A stretch of DNA of 32,844 bases from JAVVSK01 sp036654235 (GCA_036654235.1 JAVVSK010000019.1:1-32844); one strand, 5' to 3'. Shown: positions 14,488 to 23,267, counted from the first letter of the stretch. Notes: a model not told the origin generated them from the letters alone. Numbers and translations: made by a program.

Positions 14488-16896
14488 TTGGTAAAGAGAT
14501 ACGAACCTAGTGACATAGAGCCTAAATGGCAAAAAAAATGGGAGACCGCGGGCTGCTTTCGCGCAAGCGACGATTTTTCCAAGAAAAAATATTATCCCCT
14601 AGTCGAATTTCCATATCCGAGCGGCGATGGGCTTCATGTTGGACATCCACGCTCATATACGGCTCTCGATATAATAGCGCGAAAAAGGCGCTTAGAAGGC
14701 TATAATGTTCTATATCCCATAGGGTATGATGCTTTTGGCTTACCCACCGAGAACTATGCCCTTAAAACCGGAATACACCCTAAGCTTGTAACGGAAAAAA
14801 ACGTAAAACGCTTTAAAAAACAGCTCCAAATGCTCGGGTTTTCGTTCGATTATTCGCGCGAGGTAAATACTACCGATCCCGAATACTATAAATGGACTCA
14901 ATGGATATTCTTAAAGCTTTTTGAAAATGGTCTTGCCTATAAAGCAGAAATTCCAATAAATTTCTGTACAAGCTGTAAGGTCGGTCTTGCTAACGAGGAA
15001 GTCGTCAACGGTGTTTGTGAACGCTGCGGCGGCGAAGTAATAAGAAAAGTGCGTTCACAATGGATTCTGAAAATCACTGCGTATGCCGATAGGCTTATAG
15101 ATGATCTCGATAAGGTTGACTTTATTGATAAGGTTAAGACATCACAGATAAATTGGATAGGAAAAAGTACCGGTTCCGAAATTGATTTCGCTATCGCCGA
15201 TTCAAATACAAAGTTCACCGTCTATACGACGCGCCCCGATACTATCTTCGGCGCAACATATATGGTCATATCGCCCGAACATCCAATTATTGACCACCTC
15301 GCCGATAAAATTGAAAACATGAATTCGGTTTTAGCTTATCGCGAGGAAGCGGCGAAAAAAAGTGATTTTTTAAGAAGCGAAATAAATAAAGATAAAACGG
15401 GACTACCCCTTAAAGGCATATACGCGATTAACCCTGCTAGTGGAAATAAAATTCCCGTTTGGATAAGTGACTATGTTCTTATGGGATATGGAACGGGCGC
15501 TATAATGGCTGTCCCCGCGCATGACAATAGGGACTATGAATTTGCTAAAACCTTTGATCTTCCGATAATCGAAGTTGTTTCCGGTGGAGATGTCGAAAAA
15601 GAGGCTTTTGTAAATTGCGAAACAGGAATATTGGTTAATTCCGGCTTTTTAAACGGACTCACCGTTAATGCAGCTAAAAAAGAAATTACCTCTTGGCTCG
15701 AAGCTAAGGGCTTAGGACATAAAAAGGTTAACTTTAAGCTCAGGGACTGGGTATTCTCCCGCCAAAGATATTGGGGTGAACCTATTCCTATCGTGCATTG
15801 CGATAAATGCGGTCAAGTTCCCCTCCCCTATACTGATTTACCGCTTACCCTACCCGAAGTCCCGGATTTTCATCCGAATGAGGACGGTTCATCTCCGCTC
15901 ACCCGCGCCGAAGACTGGGTAAATACGACTTGCCCGAAATGCGGTGGACATGCTGTTCGTGAAACAGATACTATGCCGAATTGGGCAGGCTCGAGTGCAT
16001 ATTTTATGCGATATACCGACCCACATAATAATAACGCGATAGCAAGTAAAGAAGCTCTCGATTATTGGCTCCCCGTCGATTGGTATAACGGCGGAATGGA
16101 GCATACGACGTTGCACCTTTTATACTCGCGCTTTTGGCATAAATTTTTATTCGATATAGGTGTTGTCAGTACCCCCGAACCATATATAAAGCGGACGAGT
16201 CATGGAATGATACTCGGAGCTAATGGCGAAAAAATGAGTAAATCGAGAGGCAATGTCGTAACCCCCGATCTTTACGTTGAAAGCATAGGCGCTGATGCAT
16301 TTAGACTATATGAGATGTTTATGGGCGCTTTCGATCAGCCTATACCTTGGAATCCTGACGGAGCGAACGGATGTCGGCGCTTTTTAGATCGAGTTTGGAG
16401 ACTTCTTGATATGCTGAACGATAAAAACGGCGTTCGCAATGAACTAAAACTCTCGCTAAACGCAACAATAAAAAAAGTCGGCGAAGACTATGAGCGTATG
16501 AAGTTCAATACGGCGATTGCCTCTATGATGTCTCTCGTAAATGATATATACGCTATTGGCTCCGTTACGAGGGAAGAACTTCATTCTCTCCTTGTAATAT
16601 TAAACCCCGTAGCTCCTCATATAACCGAGGAGATGAACGAGATTTTAGGCAACGCATCCCCTATTTATGCCGGAACATGGGTAACTTACGATGATAGCGC
16701 CCTAAAATCGGCATCTGTTGAATATGGAGTTCAAGTGAACGGAAAGCTGCGTACGCGTATAACGCTGCCCTCAGAAACGAATAAAGCAAAAATAGAGTCG
16801 GCGGTTCTTGAAAACGAAGCCGTTTCCGCTTTTATAGGCGACCGTCCTATCAAGAAAATCATCGTGGTTAAAAACATAGTAAATATAGTGGTATAA
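14488..16896 (+). CDS. leuS: Leucyl-tRNA synthetase
   Basis: An 802-residue class I aminoacyl-tRNA synthetase that charges tRNA-Leu in the cytoplasm. The HIGH-type motif is HVGH at residues 50-53, and KMSKS is at 582-586. The CP1 editing domain lies in the first half (region of TTRPDTIFGATYM). Two zinc-knuckle pairs are visible: CTSC/CERC in the first third, and CDKC with CPKC before the second half of the catalytic domain. The length is normal for bacterial LeuS. The start is TTG at 14488, with GGAGG 8 bases upstream; a TTG at 14473 is in frame but overlaps that ribosome binding site. pyrG follows after 18 bases, so the two are probably cotranscribed. Confidence 0.97.
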   Translation: MVKRYEPSDIEPKWQKKWETAGCFRASDDFSKKKYYPLVEFPYPSGDGLHVGHPRSYTALDIIARKRRLEGYNVLYPIGYDAFGLPTENYALKTGIHPKLVTEKNVKRFKKQLQMLGFSFDYSREVNTTDPEYYKWTQWIFLKLFENGLAYKAEIPINFCTSCKVGLANEEVVNGVCERCGGEVIRKVRSQWILKITAYADRLIDDLDKVDFIDKVKTSQINWIGKSTGSEIDFAIADSNTKFTVYTTRPDTIFGATYMVISPEHPIIDHLADKIENMNSVLAYREEAAKKSDFLRSEINKDKTGLPLKGIYAINPASGNKIPVWISDYVLMGYGTGAIMAVPAHDNRDYEFAKTFDLPIIEVVSGGDVEKEAFVNCETGILVNSGFLNGLTVNAAKKEITSWLEAKGLGHKKVNFKLRDWVFSRQRYWGEPIPIVHCDKCGQVPLPYTDLPLTLPEVPDFHPNEDGSSPLTRAEDWVNTTCPKCGGHAVRETDTMPNWAGSSAYFMRYTDPHNNNAIASKEALDYWLPVDWYNGGMEHTTLHLLYSRFWHKFLFDIGVVSTPEPYIKRTSHGMILGANGEKMSKSRGNVVTPDLYVESIGADAFRLYEMFMGAFDQPIPWNPDGANGCRRFLDRVWRLLDMLNDKNGVRNELKLSLNATIKKVGEDYERMKFNTAIASMMSLVNDIYAIGSVTREELHSLLVILNPVAPHITEEMNEILGNASPIYAGTWVTYDDSALKSASVEYGVQVNGKLRTRITLPSETNKAKIESAVLENEAVSAFIGDRPIKKIIVVKNIVNIVV

Positions 16897-16914
16897 AGGA
16901 GTTATTTAAAAGTT

Positions 16915-18534
16915 ATGCAAACAAAGCTGATTTTCGTCACCGGCGGCGTCGTCTCGGGTCTTGGAAAAGGTATAACCGCCTCTGCCCTAGGCAGACTTTT
17001 AAAGAGCCGCGGCATAAGCGTTTCAATATGCAAGCTCGACCCGTATTTAAATGTCGATCCCGGAACGATGAACCCTTATCAACATGGCGAGGTATATGTA
17101 ACCGACGACGGTGCCGAAACAGACCTCGACATAGGTCATTATGAGCGATTCATAAACGAGAATCTTACAAAAGCCAACAACGCAACCTCGGGTCAAATAT
17201 ATTCTGACGTTATCGATAGAGAAAGAAAAGGCGGCTATAACGGAGGCACGGTTCAGCTCATTCCTCATATAACGAACGAAATTAAGGCGCGAATAATGCG
17301 CGTTGCGAATGAGACGAAGCCCGACGTTTTAATAGTTGAAATTGGCGGAACCGTAGGCGATATGGAGAGTTTGCCTTTTTTAGAGGCAATAAGACAGCTT
17401 AAATGGACTGCCGGTCCGAAAAACACCGCCTTTATTCACGTCACTCTCGTTCCTTATATAAAAGCCGCCGGCGAACTAAAAAGCAAGCCAACACAAAACA
17501 GCGTAAAAGACCTACTAAGTATCGGTATTCAGCCCGACATAATCGTATGCAGGAGCGACTATCCGTTAAACGCCGAAATAAGAAAGAAAATAGCGCTCTT
17601 TTGCAATGTCGATCCTAGCTGCGTAATAGAAAATCTCGATGCAGATTCACTCTACAGCGTTCCGCTTATGCTTGAAAGCAATGGTCTTTGCACCGCTGTT
17701 TTAAAAGCGCTTGATATTAACGCCGGCGAACCGCTTCTCGACAAATGGCGGGCTATGGTAGAGCGCGAAAGTCACCCTACCGACGAATGCACTGTCGCCA
17801 TAGTCGGAAAATATATAGAACTTCACGATGCCTATCTTTCTATAGTCGAGGCATTAAAACATGGTGGAATTCAAAACGAAGCGCGTATAAATATAAAATG
17901 GGTTAGTGCAGAAAACGTTTCGTTCTCGAACGCCGAAAATCATTTCCGAGATGTTGACGCTATATTAATCCCGGGCGGCTTCGGCGAACGAGGACTTAAC
18001 GGAAAAATAACCGCCGCAAGGTTCGCGCGAGAACATGAAGTACCGTTTTTCGGGATATGCCTCGGTATGCAGATGGCCTGCGTTGAATTTGCGAGAAACG
18101 TTATGAAGCTTCAGCGCGCACATTCATCAGAAGCCGACCCTATGTCCCCCGATCCGGTTATCGACATAATGGAGGATCAGATTCATAATTTAAATAATAT
18201 TGGGGGAACGCTGCGCCTCGGTGGATATTTCTGTGAGCTTCAAGATGAAAGCAGCATCTCTTTCAGGGCATACGGAAAAAAGCTTATCCGCGAGCGCCAT
18301 AGACATCGCTATGAGTTTAATAACTCTTATCGCGAAGCTATAGAAAAACACGGGATGAAGATAGTCGGCATAAACCCCGAACGCGACCTTGTCGAAATAG
18401 TTGAGCTTGAAGGACACCCATGGTACGTCGGCGTTCAGTTTCATCCTGAGTTTTCTTCCCGCCCGGACGCTCCTCACCCTCTCTTTGTCTCATTTATCGC
18501 CGCAGCTTTAAAGCATCATAAAATTAAAAAATAA
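16915..18534 (+). CDS. pyrG: CTP synthase (glutamine hydrolysing)
   Basis: A 539-residue enzyme converting UTP to CTP with ATP and glutamine. The N-terminal synthase domain starts with VTGGVVSGLGKG, the P-loop region. The C-terminal class I glutamine amidotransferase domain carries the nucleophile Cys382 in GICLGMQ, the oxyanion motif PGGFGERG and the His510-Glu512 dyad in HPEFSSRP. All key residues are present and the length is normal. AAGGAG lies 13 bases before the ATG. There is no pyrG-type attenuator between leuS and this gene, so regulation by CTP-dependent reiterative transcription at its own promoter is unlikely here. A strong terminator follows. Confidence 0.97.
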   Translation: MQTKLIFVTGGVVSGLGKGITASALGRLLKSRGISVSICKLDPYLNVDPGTMNPYQHGEVYVTDDGAETDLDIGHYERFINENLTKANNATSGQIYSDVIDRERKGGYNGGTVQLIPHITNEIKARIMRVANETKPDVLIVEIGGTVGDMESLPFLEAIRQLKWTAGPKNTAFIHVTLVPYIKAAGELKSKPTQNSVKDLLSIGIQPDIIVCRSDYPLNAEIRKKIALFCNVDPSCVIENLDADSLYSVPLMLESNGLCTAVLKALDINAGEPLLDKWRAMVERESHPTDECTVAIVGKYIELHDAYLSIVEALKHGGIQNEARINIKWVSAENVSFSNAENHFRDVDAILIPGGFGERGLNGKITAARFAREHEVPFFGICLGMQMACVEFARNVMKLQRAHSSEADPMSPDPVIDIMEDQIHNLNNIGGTLRLGGYFCELQDESSISFRAYGKKLIRERHRHRYEFNNSYREAIEKHGMKIVGINPERDLVEIVELEGHPWYVGVQFHPEFSSRPDAPHPLFVSFIAAALKHHKIKK

Positions 18535-18577
18535 AAAATAACGTGCTTCCCGAACTTAGGGAAGCACGTTATTTTTA
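18535..18577 (+). terminator. Bidirectional rho-independent terminator
   Basis: ACGTGCTTCCC (18541-18551) pairs with GGGAAGCACGT (18559-18569) around a 7-base loop, extended by flanking A- and T-rich arms. It separates convergent pyrG and the DUF308 gene. Confidence 0.95.
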
Positions 18578-18599
18578 AGTCAAAATAGAGTATAAGGCA

Positions 18600-19172
18600 T
18601 TATGCAATTTTTACGCTTATCATATCTATCAGTGTTATTATCCCGTAAACAACAAGATATGCGCCTGCTATAAACGCGAGAAGTGTTGTCATATAAAGAG
18701 GAGCGATAAAAACAAATATACTGAGAAGTATACTCAAGATTCCCGAGAAAACGTTCCAGCCAACGGGAAGACCGGCTTCCTTTACAACTCCGGTTGCACA
18801 AAGGCGCGTTATGCCGTCAGACATAGCCATAAAACCTATCAGAAACGCAAATATTTGTGTTCTATCAAGCTTCGTTCCAACAATAAAGAGAATTCCGACT
18901 ATTATCCATAAAATACCCGAAATAAGGATCATCGGCGTTCTATAGGGCTTAGGAGCAGCGACATATTGGACTATTCGGCAAATTCCGGCAATAATAAAGC
19001 CTAAGCTAAAGATCCATTCTGTAATGGCAATTGCATTTAACGGTTTGCAAAGACAAAAAATGCCCATCAAAATTATGATTACCGAAAGAATAATTCCAAG
19101 GGTCTTTTTTTTCTTGGCGATTTTGTGCAGCGCTTCCTGCGCCCCGGACAGATTTCTTTTTTTCGATTCCAT
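18600..19172 (-). CDS. DUF308 / HdeD-like membrane protein
   Basis: A 190-residue integral membrane protein. A Lys-rich cytoplasmic N-terminus (residues 1-24) is followed by about six hydrophobic helices arranged as repeated hairpins with the Gly-rich pattern of DUF308, such as ILSVIIILMGI, GILWIIVGILFI and GILSILLSIFVF. The family includes HdeD, linked to acid resistance in E. coli, but most Firmicutes members are uncharacterised and that role should not be assumed. GAAGGAAA precedes the ATG. The gene is monocistronic with its own promoter and converges on the pyrG terminator. Confidence 0.75.
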   Translation of the reverse strand: MESKKRNLSGAQEALHKIAKKKKTLGIILSVIIILMGIFCLCKPLNAIAITEWIFSLGFIIAGICRIVQYVAAPKPYRTPMILISGILWIIVGILFIVGTKLDRTQIFAFLIGFMAMSDGITRLCATGVVKEAGLPVGWNVFSGILSILLSIFVFIAPLYMTTLLAFIAGAYLVVYGIITLIDMISVKIA

Positions 19173-19238
19173 TTTCTTTTTTCCTTCAGTTTTGTAAAAT
19201 TAGGACTTCTAAAAATAAAAGTTACTCAGCCCTTGTTT

Positions 19239-19266
19239 ATAATAGCACATTTAACAATCTAATCAA
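19239..19266 (-). promoter_or_regulatory. Possible promoter of the DUF308 gene
   Basis: On the minus strand TTGATT (19261-19266), a 16-base spacer and TATTAT (19239-19244), with a leader of about 60 bases. Confidence 0.45.
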
Positions 19267-19317
19267 GCATCTGTTTATTAGTATATGATAAATTATTTAT
19301 TGTGCTTTCTGATATTT

Positions 19318-19409
19318 GGTTGTTGGAAATTATATATTGAATATCAAACATGTCTGAGATATATTTTAGTTTATTAATGGTTGAAATACAAAGCCATTTT
19401 CTAACAACC
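19318..19409. repeat. Inverted repeat with 12-base arms in an intergenic region
   Basis: GGTTGTTGGAAA (19318-19329) pairs with TTTCTAACAACC (19398-19409), one G-U pair, enclosing 68 bases. A smaller pair, TGGT/GCCA, lies inside near 19378-19395. The rest of the 398-base gap 19173-19570 holds no gene. The arm core matches a smaller inverted repeat at 12028-12050. Confidence 0.5.
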
Positions 19410-19485
19410 CCCATATTTTGCTATTTTAAGGCATTCTTTTTTCATGATTTGCGAAATATTTTTTTGAATTTAGCGTTTTTGATAC

Positions 19486-19514
19486 TTGCATAAATTTTAG
19501 AAATATGCTAAAGT
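19486..19514 (+). promoter_or_regulatory. Possible promoter of the sortase locus
   Basis: TTGCAT (19486-19491), a 17-base spacer and TAAAGT (19509-19514), about 57 bases before the TTG start at 19571. Confidence 0.4.
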
Positions 19515-19570
19515 TACGTGAAATAGTTGGCTATGTTCCTATATCGTAGTCAACGGAAAGAGGATTAATT

Positions 19571-20080
19571 TTGCGAAAATCTATTGTTATTCTTATTTTT
19601 GCTATTATGTTGCTCGGCGCTTCATTGCCGGCTTTCGCGCTTACGCCCAACGAAACCGTTATCGAAGCATTGGACAAAACCAATTGTCCCGAAACATACA
19701 TAAAGTATTGCATCAATTTTATGAAGTCTCATACTCTTACCGAAGCTGAGGCAAATAAAGTTGTTCCCCTTATCGAACAAGCGGGGGCGATAATGGGTTC
19801 TAAAAATGCTGTTGACCTTACCCCCGCAGAAGTCACCGCGATTTGCGACCTTTGGGTTAAGGCTTGTGAAGCTTGTGGTTTTAAAGCGTCTTACAATTTA
19901 AAAGATCAAAAGGTAAATATTGTCGTTACGGATAAAGAGGGCAAGGTCGTTCATCTTACTCTTACCGATAGCAATATAGTGCAAACCGGAATTGAGTATC
20001 CCGAAATTTATATTGCTTTATTGCTCTTAGCTGTTTCTTCTGTAGCGTTCATTGTAATCAAAAGAAAAACTGCTGCATAA
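19571..20080 (+). CDS. Secreted protein with sortase-signal-like C-terminus
   Basis: A 169-residue exported protein, start TTG with AGAGGA upstream. Residues 1-23 are a signal peptide ending in PAFA. The mature part has a helical region with three Cys (TNCPE, KYCIN and KACEACG) and a short beta region near KVNIVVTDKEGK. The C-terminus has the layout of a cell-wall sorting signal: IVQTG (residues 136-140), a hydrophobic stretch (about 146-162) and a basic tail KRK. The motif differs from LPxTG by lacking Leu-Pro. A sortase lies next downstream, so this is probably its substrate; the alternative is a simple membrane-anchored protein. A terminator separates the two genes. I do not recognise the ectodomain family. 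Confidence 0.65.
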   Translation: MRKSIVILIFAIMLLGASLPAFALTPNETVIEALDKTNCPETYIKYCINFMKSHTLTEAEANKVVPLIEQAGAIMGSKNAVDLTPAEVTAICDLWVKACEACGFKASYNLKDQKVNIVVTDKEGKVVHLTLTDSNIVQTGIEYPEIYIALLLLAVSSVAFIVIKRKTAA

Positions 20081-20085
20081 AATTC

Positions 20086-20121
20086 AAAAAAAGGGTAGAA
20101 CATTAATGTTTTACCCTTTTT
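20086..20121 (+). terminator. Rho-independent terminator after the surface protein
   Basis: A-run plus GGGTAGAACATT pairs with AATGTTTTACCC plus T-run as a near-perfect stem (one G-U pair). It lies just after the stop at 20080. Confidence 0.85.
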
Positions 20122-20129
20122 CGTTTATT

Positions 20130-20255
20130 ACAGCAAAATCTGAGTACGGCATCGTTAATTTTAAATCATTTTATTGCTCTTGAATCTTTTTGTATCAGTT
20201 TTCCTCGTAATCAAAAGAAAAATTGCCGCACAGAATTTAGAAAAGAACAGTTGAT
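20130..20255 (+). pseudogene. Decayed tandem duplicate of the surface-protein 3' end
   Basis: Sequence from about 20130 to 20255 aligns with the end of the preceding gene (about 19980-20110). Shared blocks include TTTATTGCTCTT and GTAATCAAAAGAAAAA. It reads, in one frame from about 20168, a hydrophobic run followed by VIKRK and AA, matching the tail of the real protein (VIKRKTAA). Even the terminator region seems to be copied in eroded form. There is no start codon or ribosome binding site, so it is a remnant. Confidence 0.75.
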
Positions 20256-20352
20256 GTTTTTTTATTACTGTAATATTTTAAATTGCATGAGGTTTATTTT
20301 TTGTATTCATCTCTGCTTTAGACAAAGACGTTTTTAAAGGAATTATTTTTTT

Positions 20353-21072
20353 ATGGAACATGATAACAAAAAGGGAAAGCATTCGCATTTCTCGAAAAAA
20401 GCCATGTATTTGGTTCCTATAGTGCTACTTGTATGCGCCGTTACTCTAATCGGTATCGCCTGTTCAAGATATATTGAGATTATGGGTACCTTTTATTCTG
20501 TTTTAGTTAATGAAAATGGAGGAACATCAATCGCTCTTTCTCCCGGAACAACATTTCGCCCATATGTACCGTCTTCCTCCCCTGTTCAAAGCCCAGATTC
20601 TAACGGTTATTTAGACGTTATTACACGCAATGAGCTTCCGAGTTATCCTATGGACGGAGATGTTATAGGTGAAATAAGCATAGACTCAATAGCCCTGAAA
20701 TGTAAAATTTATCAGGGAGATAATGAAACTCTGCTAAAAAAAGGAGCAGGGCATTCGTTTTTTTCTATGCTTCCCGGTGAAGGCGACAATATCGTCGTAA
20801 GTGCTCATAGGACTACGTTCTTTAAGAAGCTTGGCGATGTTAAACCGGGTGACCTTATAAAGATCATTACGGAGTACGGTGAATATATCTATAAAATGGA
20901 TAGTAGCGTAATCTTCAACCCGAAAGACGGAGAACCTATAATTTCCGGAAAAAGCCAGGAAACGCTTACGCTCTATACCTGCTATCCTTTTATTTACAGA
21001 GGACATTCGCCTCAGCGCTACGCTATCATTTGTTCGCTGGTAAGCGGAGATAAGGTGGATTGGAACAGCTGA
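20353..21072 (+). CDS. Sortase, class D-like
   Basis: A 239-residue membrane-anchored transpeptidase. A basic cytoplasmic N-terminus and one membrane helix (about 17-38) are followed by a Ser/Pro linker (about 62-85) and the sortase beta-barrel. The catalytic triad is visible: His152 (SAHRTTFF), Cys210 (LYTCYPF) and Arg222 (SPQRYAI). The TLYTCxP pattern and the type II membrane topology fit class D, though class is not certain without a tree. It would cleave sorting signals and join proteins to peptidoglycan outside the cell. AAAGGA lies about 10 bases before the ATG. Likely partners are the surface protein upstream and the overlapping membrane protein downstream. Confidence 0.88.
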   Translation: MEHDNKKGKHSHFSKKAMYLVPIVLLVCAVTLIGIACSRYIEIMGTFYSVLVNENGGTSIALSPGTTFRPYVPSSSPVQSPDSNGYLDVITRNELPSYPMDGDVIGEISIDSIALKCKIYQGDNETLLKKGAGHSFFSMLPGEGDNIVVSAHRTTFFKKLGDVKPGDLIKIITEYGEYIYKMDSSVIFNPKDGEPIISGKSQETLTLYTCYPFIYRGHSPQRYAIICSLVSGDKVDWNS

Positions 21073-21971
21073 TGAAAAAACTGATTTTAACATATATATG
21101 CGCTTTTATAGTGCTGATCGCTTTTATTGCAGCTCAGGTATCGTTTTTCGTATCAATATGGTTTATTAGCGTCGATAAACAGATCGCAATAGTCAATAAT
21201 GATGAATATAAGACTATTTTAAAGCTTGAGATAACCTCCGATTTAGAAGAATATGCGTTATTTTGCGATTGTCCCGCTGAGCTTTTAATAAATAATATAA
21301 ATTCGGACTTGATAGCGGCTTATCAAATTGCTGAGCTTAACGCGCTATATACCCTATTAAGGGGATACAGTTATGCCCCGCCTCACAAGATAGACCTTTC
21401 GGATATGTATAACGCGGTATATGCGGATACGGTCGAATATTGCCGTCAAAACGGGCTTCCATTTGACGAAACGACAAAACAGGGTATAAACGAGATTATA
21501 AACGGCGTTCAAAATATAATAACTCAAAATGTTGTCCTTATAACCGCGCCAAATTTCGAAACAAGCCCTTCTCTATCGTCTCAACTTCCTAAGCTGCAAA
21601 ATGCCGTTTCGTCTATTTTTATATTGCCTTGGATAAGCGCAGTCATCGCAGTTTTCTTTTCTGTTCTATTGGCGTTTTTACTAAAACATCATAAAATGCG
21701 TATGCTGTTTTGGTTTAGCTGCATAATGGTAGTTTCGGCACTCATCATTGGCGTTTTAGCTCTCGTTCTGTTTATCGACCATCCGACGGCGCGCCTTGCA
21801 ATAGATATGCCACAAGTCGTATTTGTTGCCGATTCGCTGATGAATGGCTTTTTATTAACCCTATTGTTCACTGAAGGCGTAATTTTTATAGTTGGTGGAG
21901 GACTTATGGTTTCGTATTATCAATATCGAGGAATACAGTCAAGTAGATCCCGGAAAAGACTTTCCGACTGA
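21072..21971 (+). CDS. Membrane protein coupled to the sortase gene, unknown function
   Basis: A 299-residue protein whose ATG at 21072 shares a base with the sortase TGA, so translation is coupled. An in-frame TTG at 21060 is less likely because the Shine-Dalgarno sequence would touch it. One N-terminal helix (about 4-31) precedes an extracytoplasmic domain of about 150 residues, then three C-terminal helices (about 180-205, 210-233 and 250-278) and a basic tail. No enzyme motif is seen and I do not recognise the family. The position suggests an accessory or substrate-presenting role for the sortase, which is inference. A terminator lies about 60 bases downstream. Confidence 0.75.
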   Translation: MKKLILTYICAFIVLIAFIAAQVSFFVSIWFISVDKQIAIVNNDEYKTILKLEITSDLEEYALFCDCPAELLINNINSDLIAAYQIAELNALYTLLRGYSYAPPHKIDLSDMYNAVYADTVEYCRQNGLPFDETTKQGINEIINGVQNIITQNVVLITAPNFETSPSLSSQLPKLQNAVSSIFILPWISAVIAVFFSVLLAFLLKHHKMRMLFWFSCIMVVSALIIGVLALVLFIDHPTARLAIDMPQVVFVADSLMNGFLLTLLFTEGVIFIVGGGLMVSYYQYRGIQSSRSRKRLSD

Positions 21972-22032
21972 ACTAAAATTAATTTCAGTATAGCTGCGCA
22001 TGTTTTTTAAACCTGTACCAAATCGAAATATT

Positions 22033-22066
22033 AACGCATGATTCAGAGTTGACATCATGCGTTTTT
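22033..22066 (+). terminator. Rho-independent terminator of the sortase operon
   Basis: AACGCATGAT (22033-22042) pairs with ATCATGCGTT (22054-22063) and a T-run follows. An ATG inside the right arm (22057) opens the next reading frame but is not its real start. Confidence 0.85.
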
Positions 22067-22134
22067 TGTTTAAGATTGATATTGCGCTTTGGATTCAATG
22101 CGCTCCATATTTTATTTTAAAAAAGGATCTAAAA

Positions 22135-22800
22135 ATGAGTAACGTTACATTTGATAATATCAGAGGCTCAGAAGAAATAAAAACTTATATTGAGGAGGCT
22201 GATCATTCCCTCGTTGCGCTCGGTTATACCGAACATAGCTATGCGCACGTATTAAAATGCGCGGCTATGGCGAGTTCTCTTTTAAAAAAGCTCGGCTATT
22301 CGAATCGTGAGGCGGAGCTTGCGGAAATCGCCGCCTATATGCACGATATAGGAAACGTTATAAATCGCGCGGATCACGCACAAAGTGGCGCTATAATGGC
22401 GTTTCGAATACTCGATAATATGGGTATGGACGCTATTGAAATAGCTAAGGTTATAACCGCAATAGGAAATCACGATGAAAAAACCGCATTCCCCGTAAAC
22501 GCTATCGCCGCGGCGTTAATACTCGCAGATAAAACCGATGTTCGAAGAAGCCGCGTTCGAAATAAGGATAGAGTCAACTTTGATATTCACGATAGGGTTA
22601 ATTATGCGGCTACCGATTCGTTCGTTACTCTTGAATTAGAATTAAAAACCGTTACTATGCATGTAAAAATAGATACCGGTATATGCGCCGTTATGGATTA
22701 TTTTGAAATATTTATAGGCAGAATGCTCCTTTGCCGTAAAGCGGCCGAATTTTTTAATCTAAAGTTTAAACTCAACATAAACGGAAGCGATATAATGTAA
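22135..22800 (+). CDS. HD-domain phosphohydrolase family protein
   Basis: A 221-residue cytoplasmic protein with an HD metal-dependent phosphohydrolase domain. Candidate metal ligands are His38 (SYAHVL), His70-Asp71 (YMHDIGN), His81 (RADHA), His113-Asp114 (GNHDE) and Asp132 (LADKTD). Such domains hydrolyse nucleotides or cyclic dinucleotides; the substrate here is unknown. A C-terminal segment after 140 is predicted beta-rich and not recognised. The frame is open to 22057, but that ATG lies in the terminator stem; ATG 22135 has AAAGGATC about 9 bases upstream. The SdpI-like gene follows after 31 bases, perhaps in the same transcript. Confidence 0.82.
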   Translation: MSNVTFDNIRGSEEIKTYIEEADHSLVALGYTEHSYAHVLKCAAMASSLLKKLGYSNREAELAEIAAYMHDIGNVINRADHAQSGAIMAFRILDNMGMDAIEIAKVITAIGNHDEKTAFPVNAIAAALILADKTDVRRSRVRNKDRVNFDIHDRVNYAATDSFVTLELELKTVTMHVKIDTGICAVMDYFEIFIGRMLLCRKAAEFFNLKFKLNINGSDIM

Positions 22801-22831
22801 TTTTAAATCAAAATATTGGGGGAATAAAAAA

Positions 22832-23224
22832 ATGGGTTCTTGGATTTTTATGTTAATTGTTAATTTACTAATTCCTATAACCATGTTGGTGTTCGGCTGT
22901 TATTTTATAAAACATGCTCCTAAAAAAATCAACGCAATATTTGGTTATAGAACCGCACGGTCTATGAAAAATAAAGATACATGGGAGTTCGCTCATCACC
23001 ATATCGGAAAAAATTGGAGAATTTTTGGCTTAGTTTTATTTGCACTGACAATGATAATAATGCTGCTTATAATCGAAAAACCGGACGAAACGATTGACCT
23101 GTTTGGGATTATAATATGTATCATACAATGCGCGTTTTTAGTTATATCAATTCTTCCTACCGAGATTGCACTTAAAAATAATTTCGATGAACACGGAAAT
23201 CGGCGTGAATCAAAGCTAAAATAA
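22832..23224 (+). CDS. SdpI-family membrane protein
   Basis: A 130-residue protein with three hydrophobic helices (about 4-26, 63-83 and 88-107). Between the first and second is the conserved cytoplasmic signature FGYRTARSMKN...TWEFAH, typical of the SdpI / DUF3784-like group. SdpI of Bacillus subtilis gives immunity to the SdpC toxin; short relatives such as this one have no proven role, and no toxin gene is nearby. GGGGGA lies 9 bases before the ATG. The stop touches the left arm of a terminator. Confidence 0.78.
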   Translation: MGSWIFMLIVNLLIPITMLVFGCYFIKHAPKKINAIFGYRTARSMKNKDTWEFAHHHIGKNWRIFGLVLFALTMIIMLLIIEKPDETIDLFGIIICIIQCAFLVISILPTEIALKNNFDEHGNRRESKLK

Positions 23225-23267
23225 AACCAGCCCATGCCGATATGATAACAAGCATGGGCTGGTTTTT
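23223..23267 (+). terminator. Bidirectional rho-independent terminator
   Basis: AAAACCAGCCCATGC (23223-23237) pairs perfectly with GCATGGGCTGGTTTT (23252-23266). It separates the convergent SdpI-like gene and glgB. Confidence 0.95.

Noticed and set aside
22832..23224. SdpI-family gene as part of a toxin-immunity system
   Set aside because: No sdpC-like toxin or processing gene is nearby; short SdpI-like proteins are widespread.
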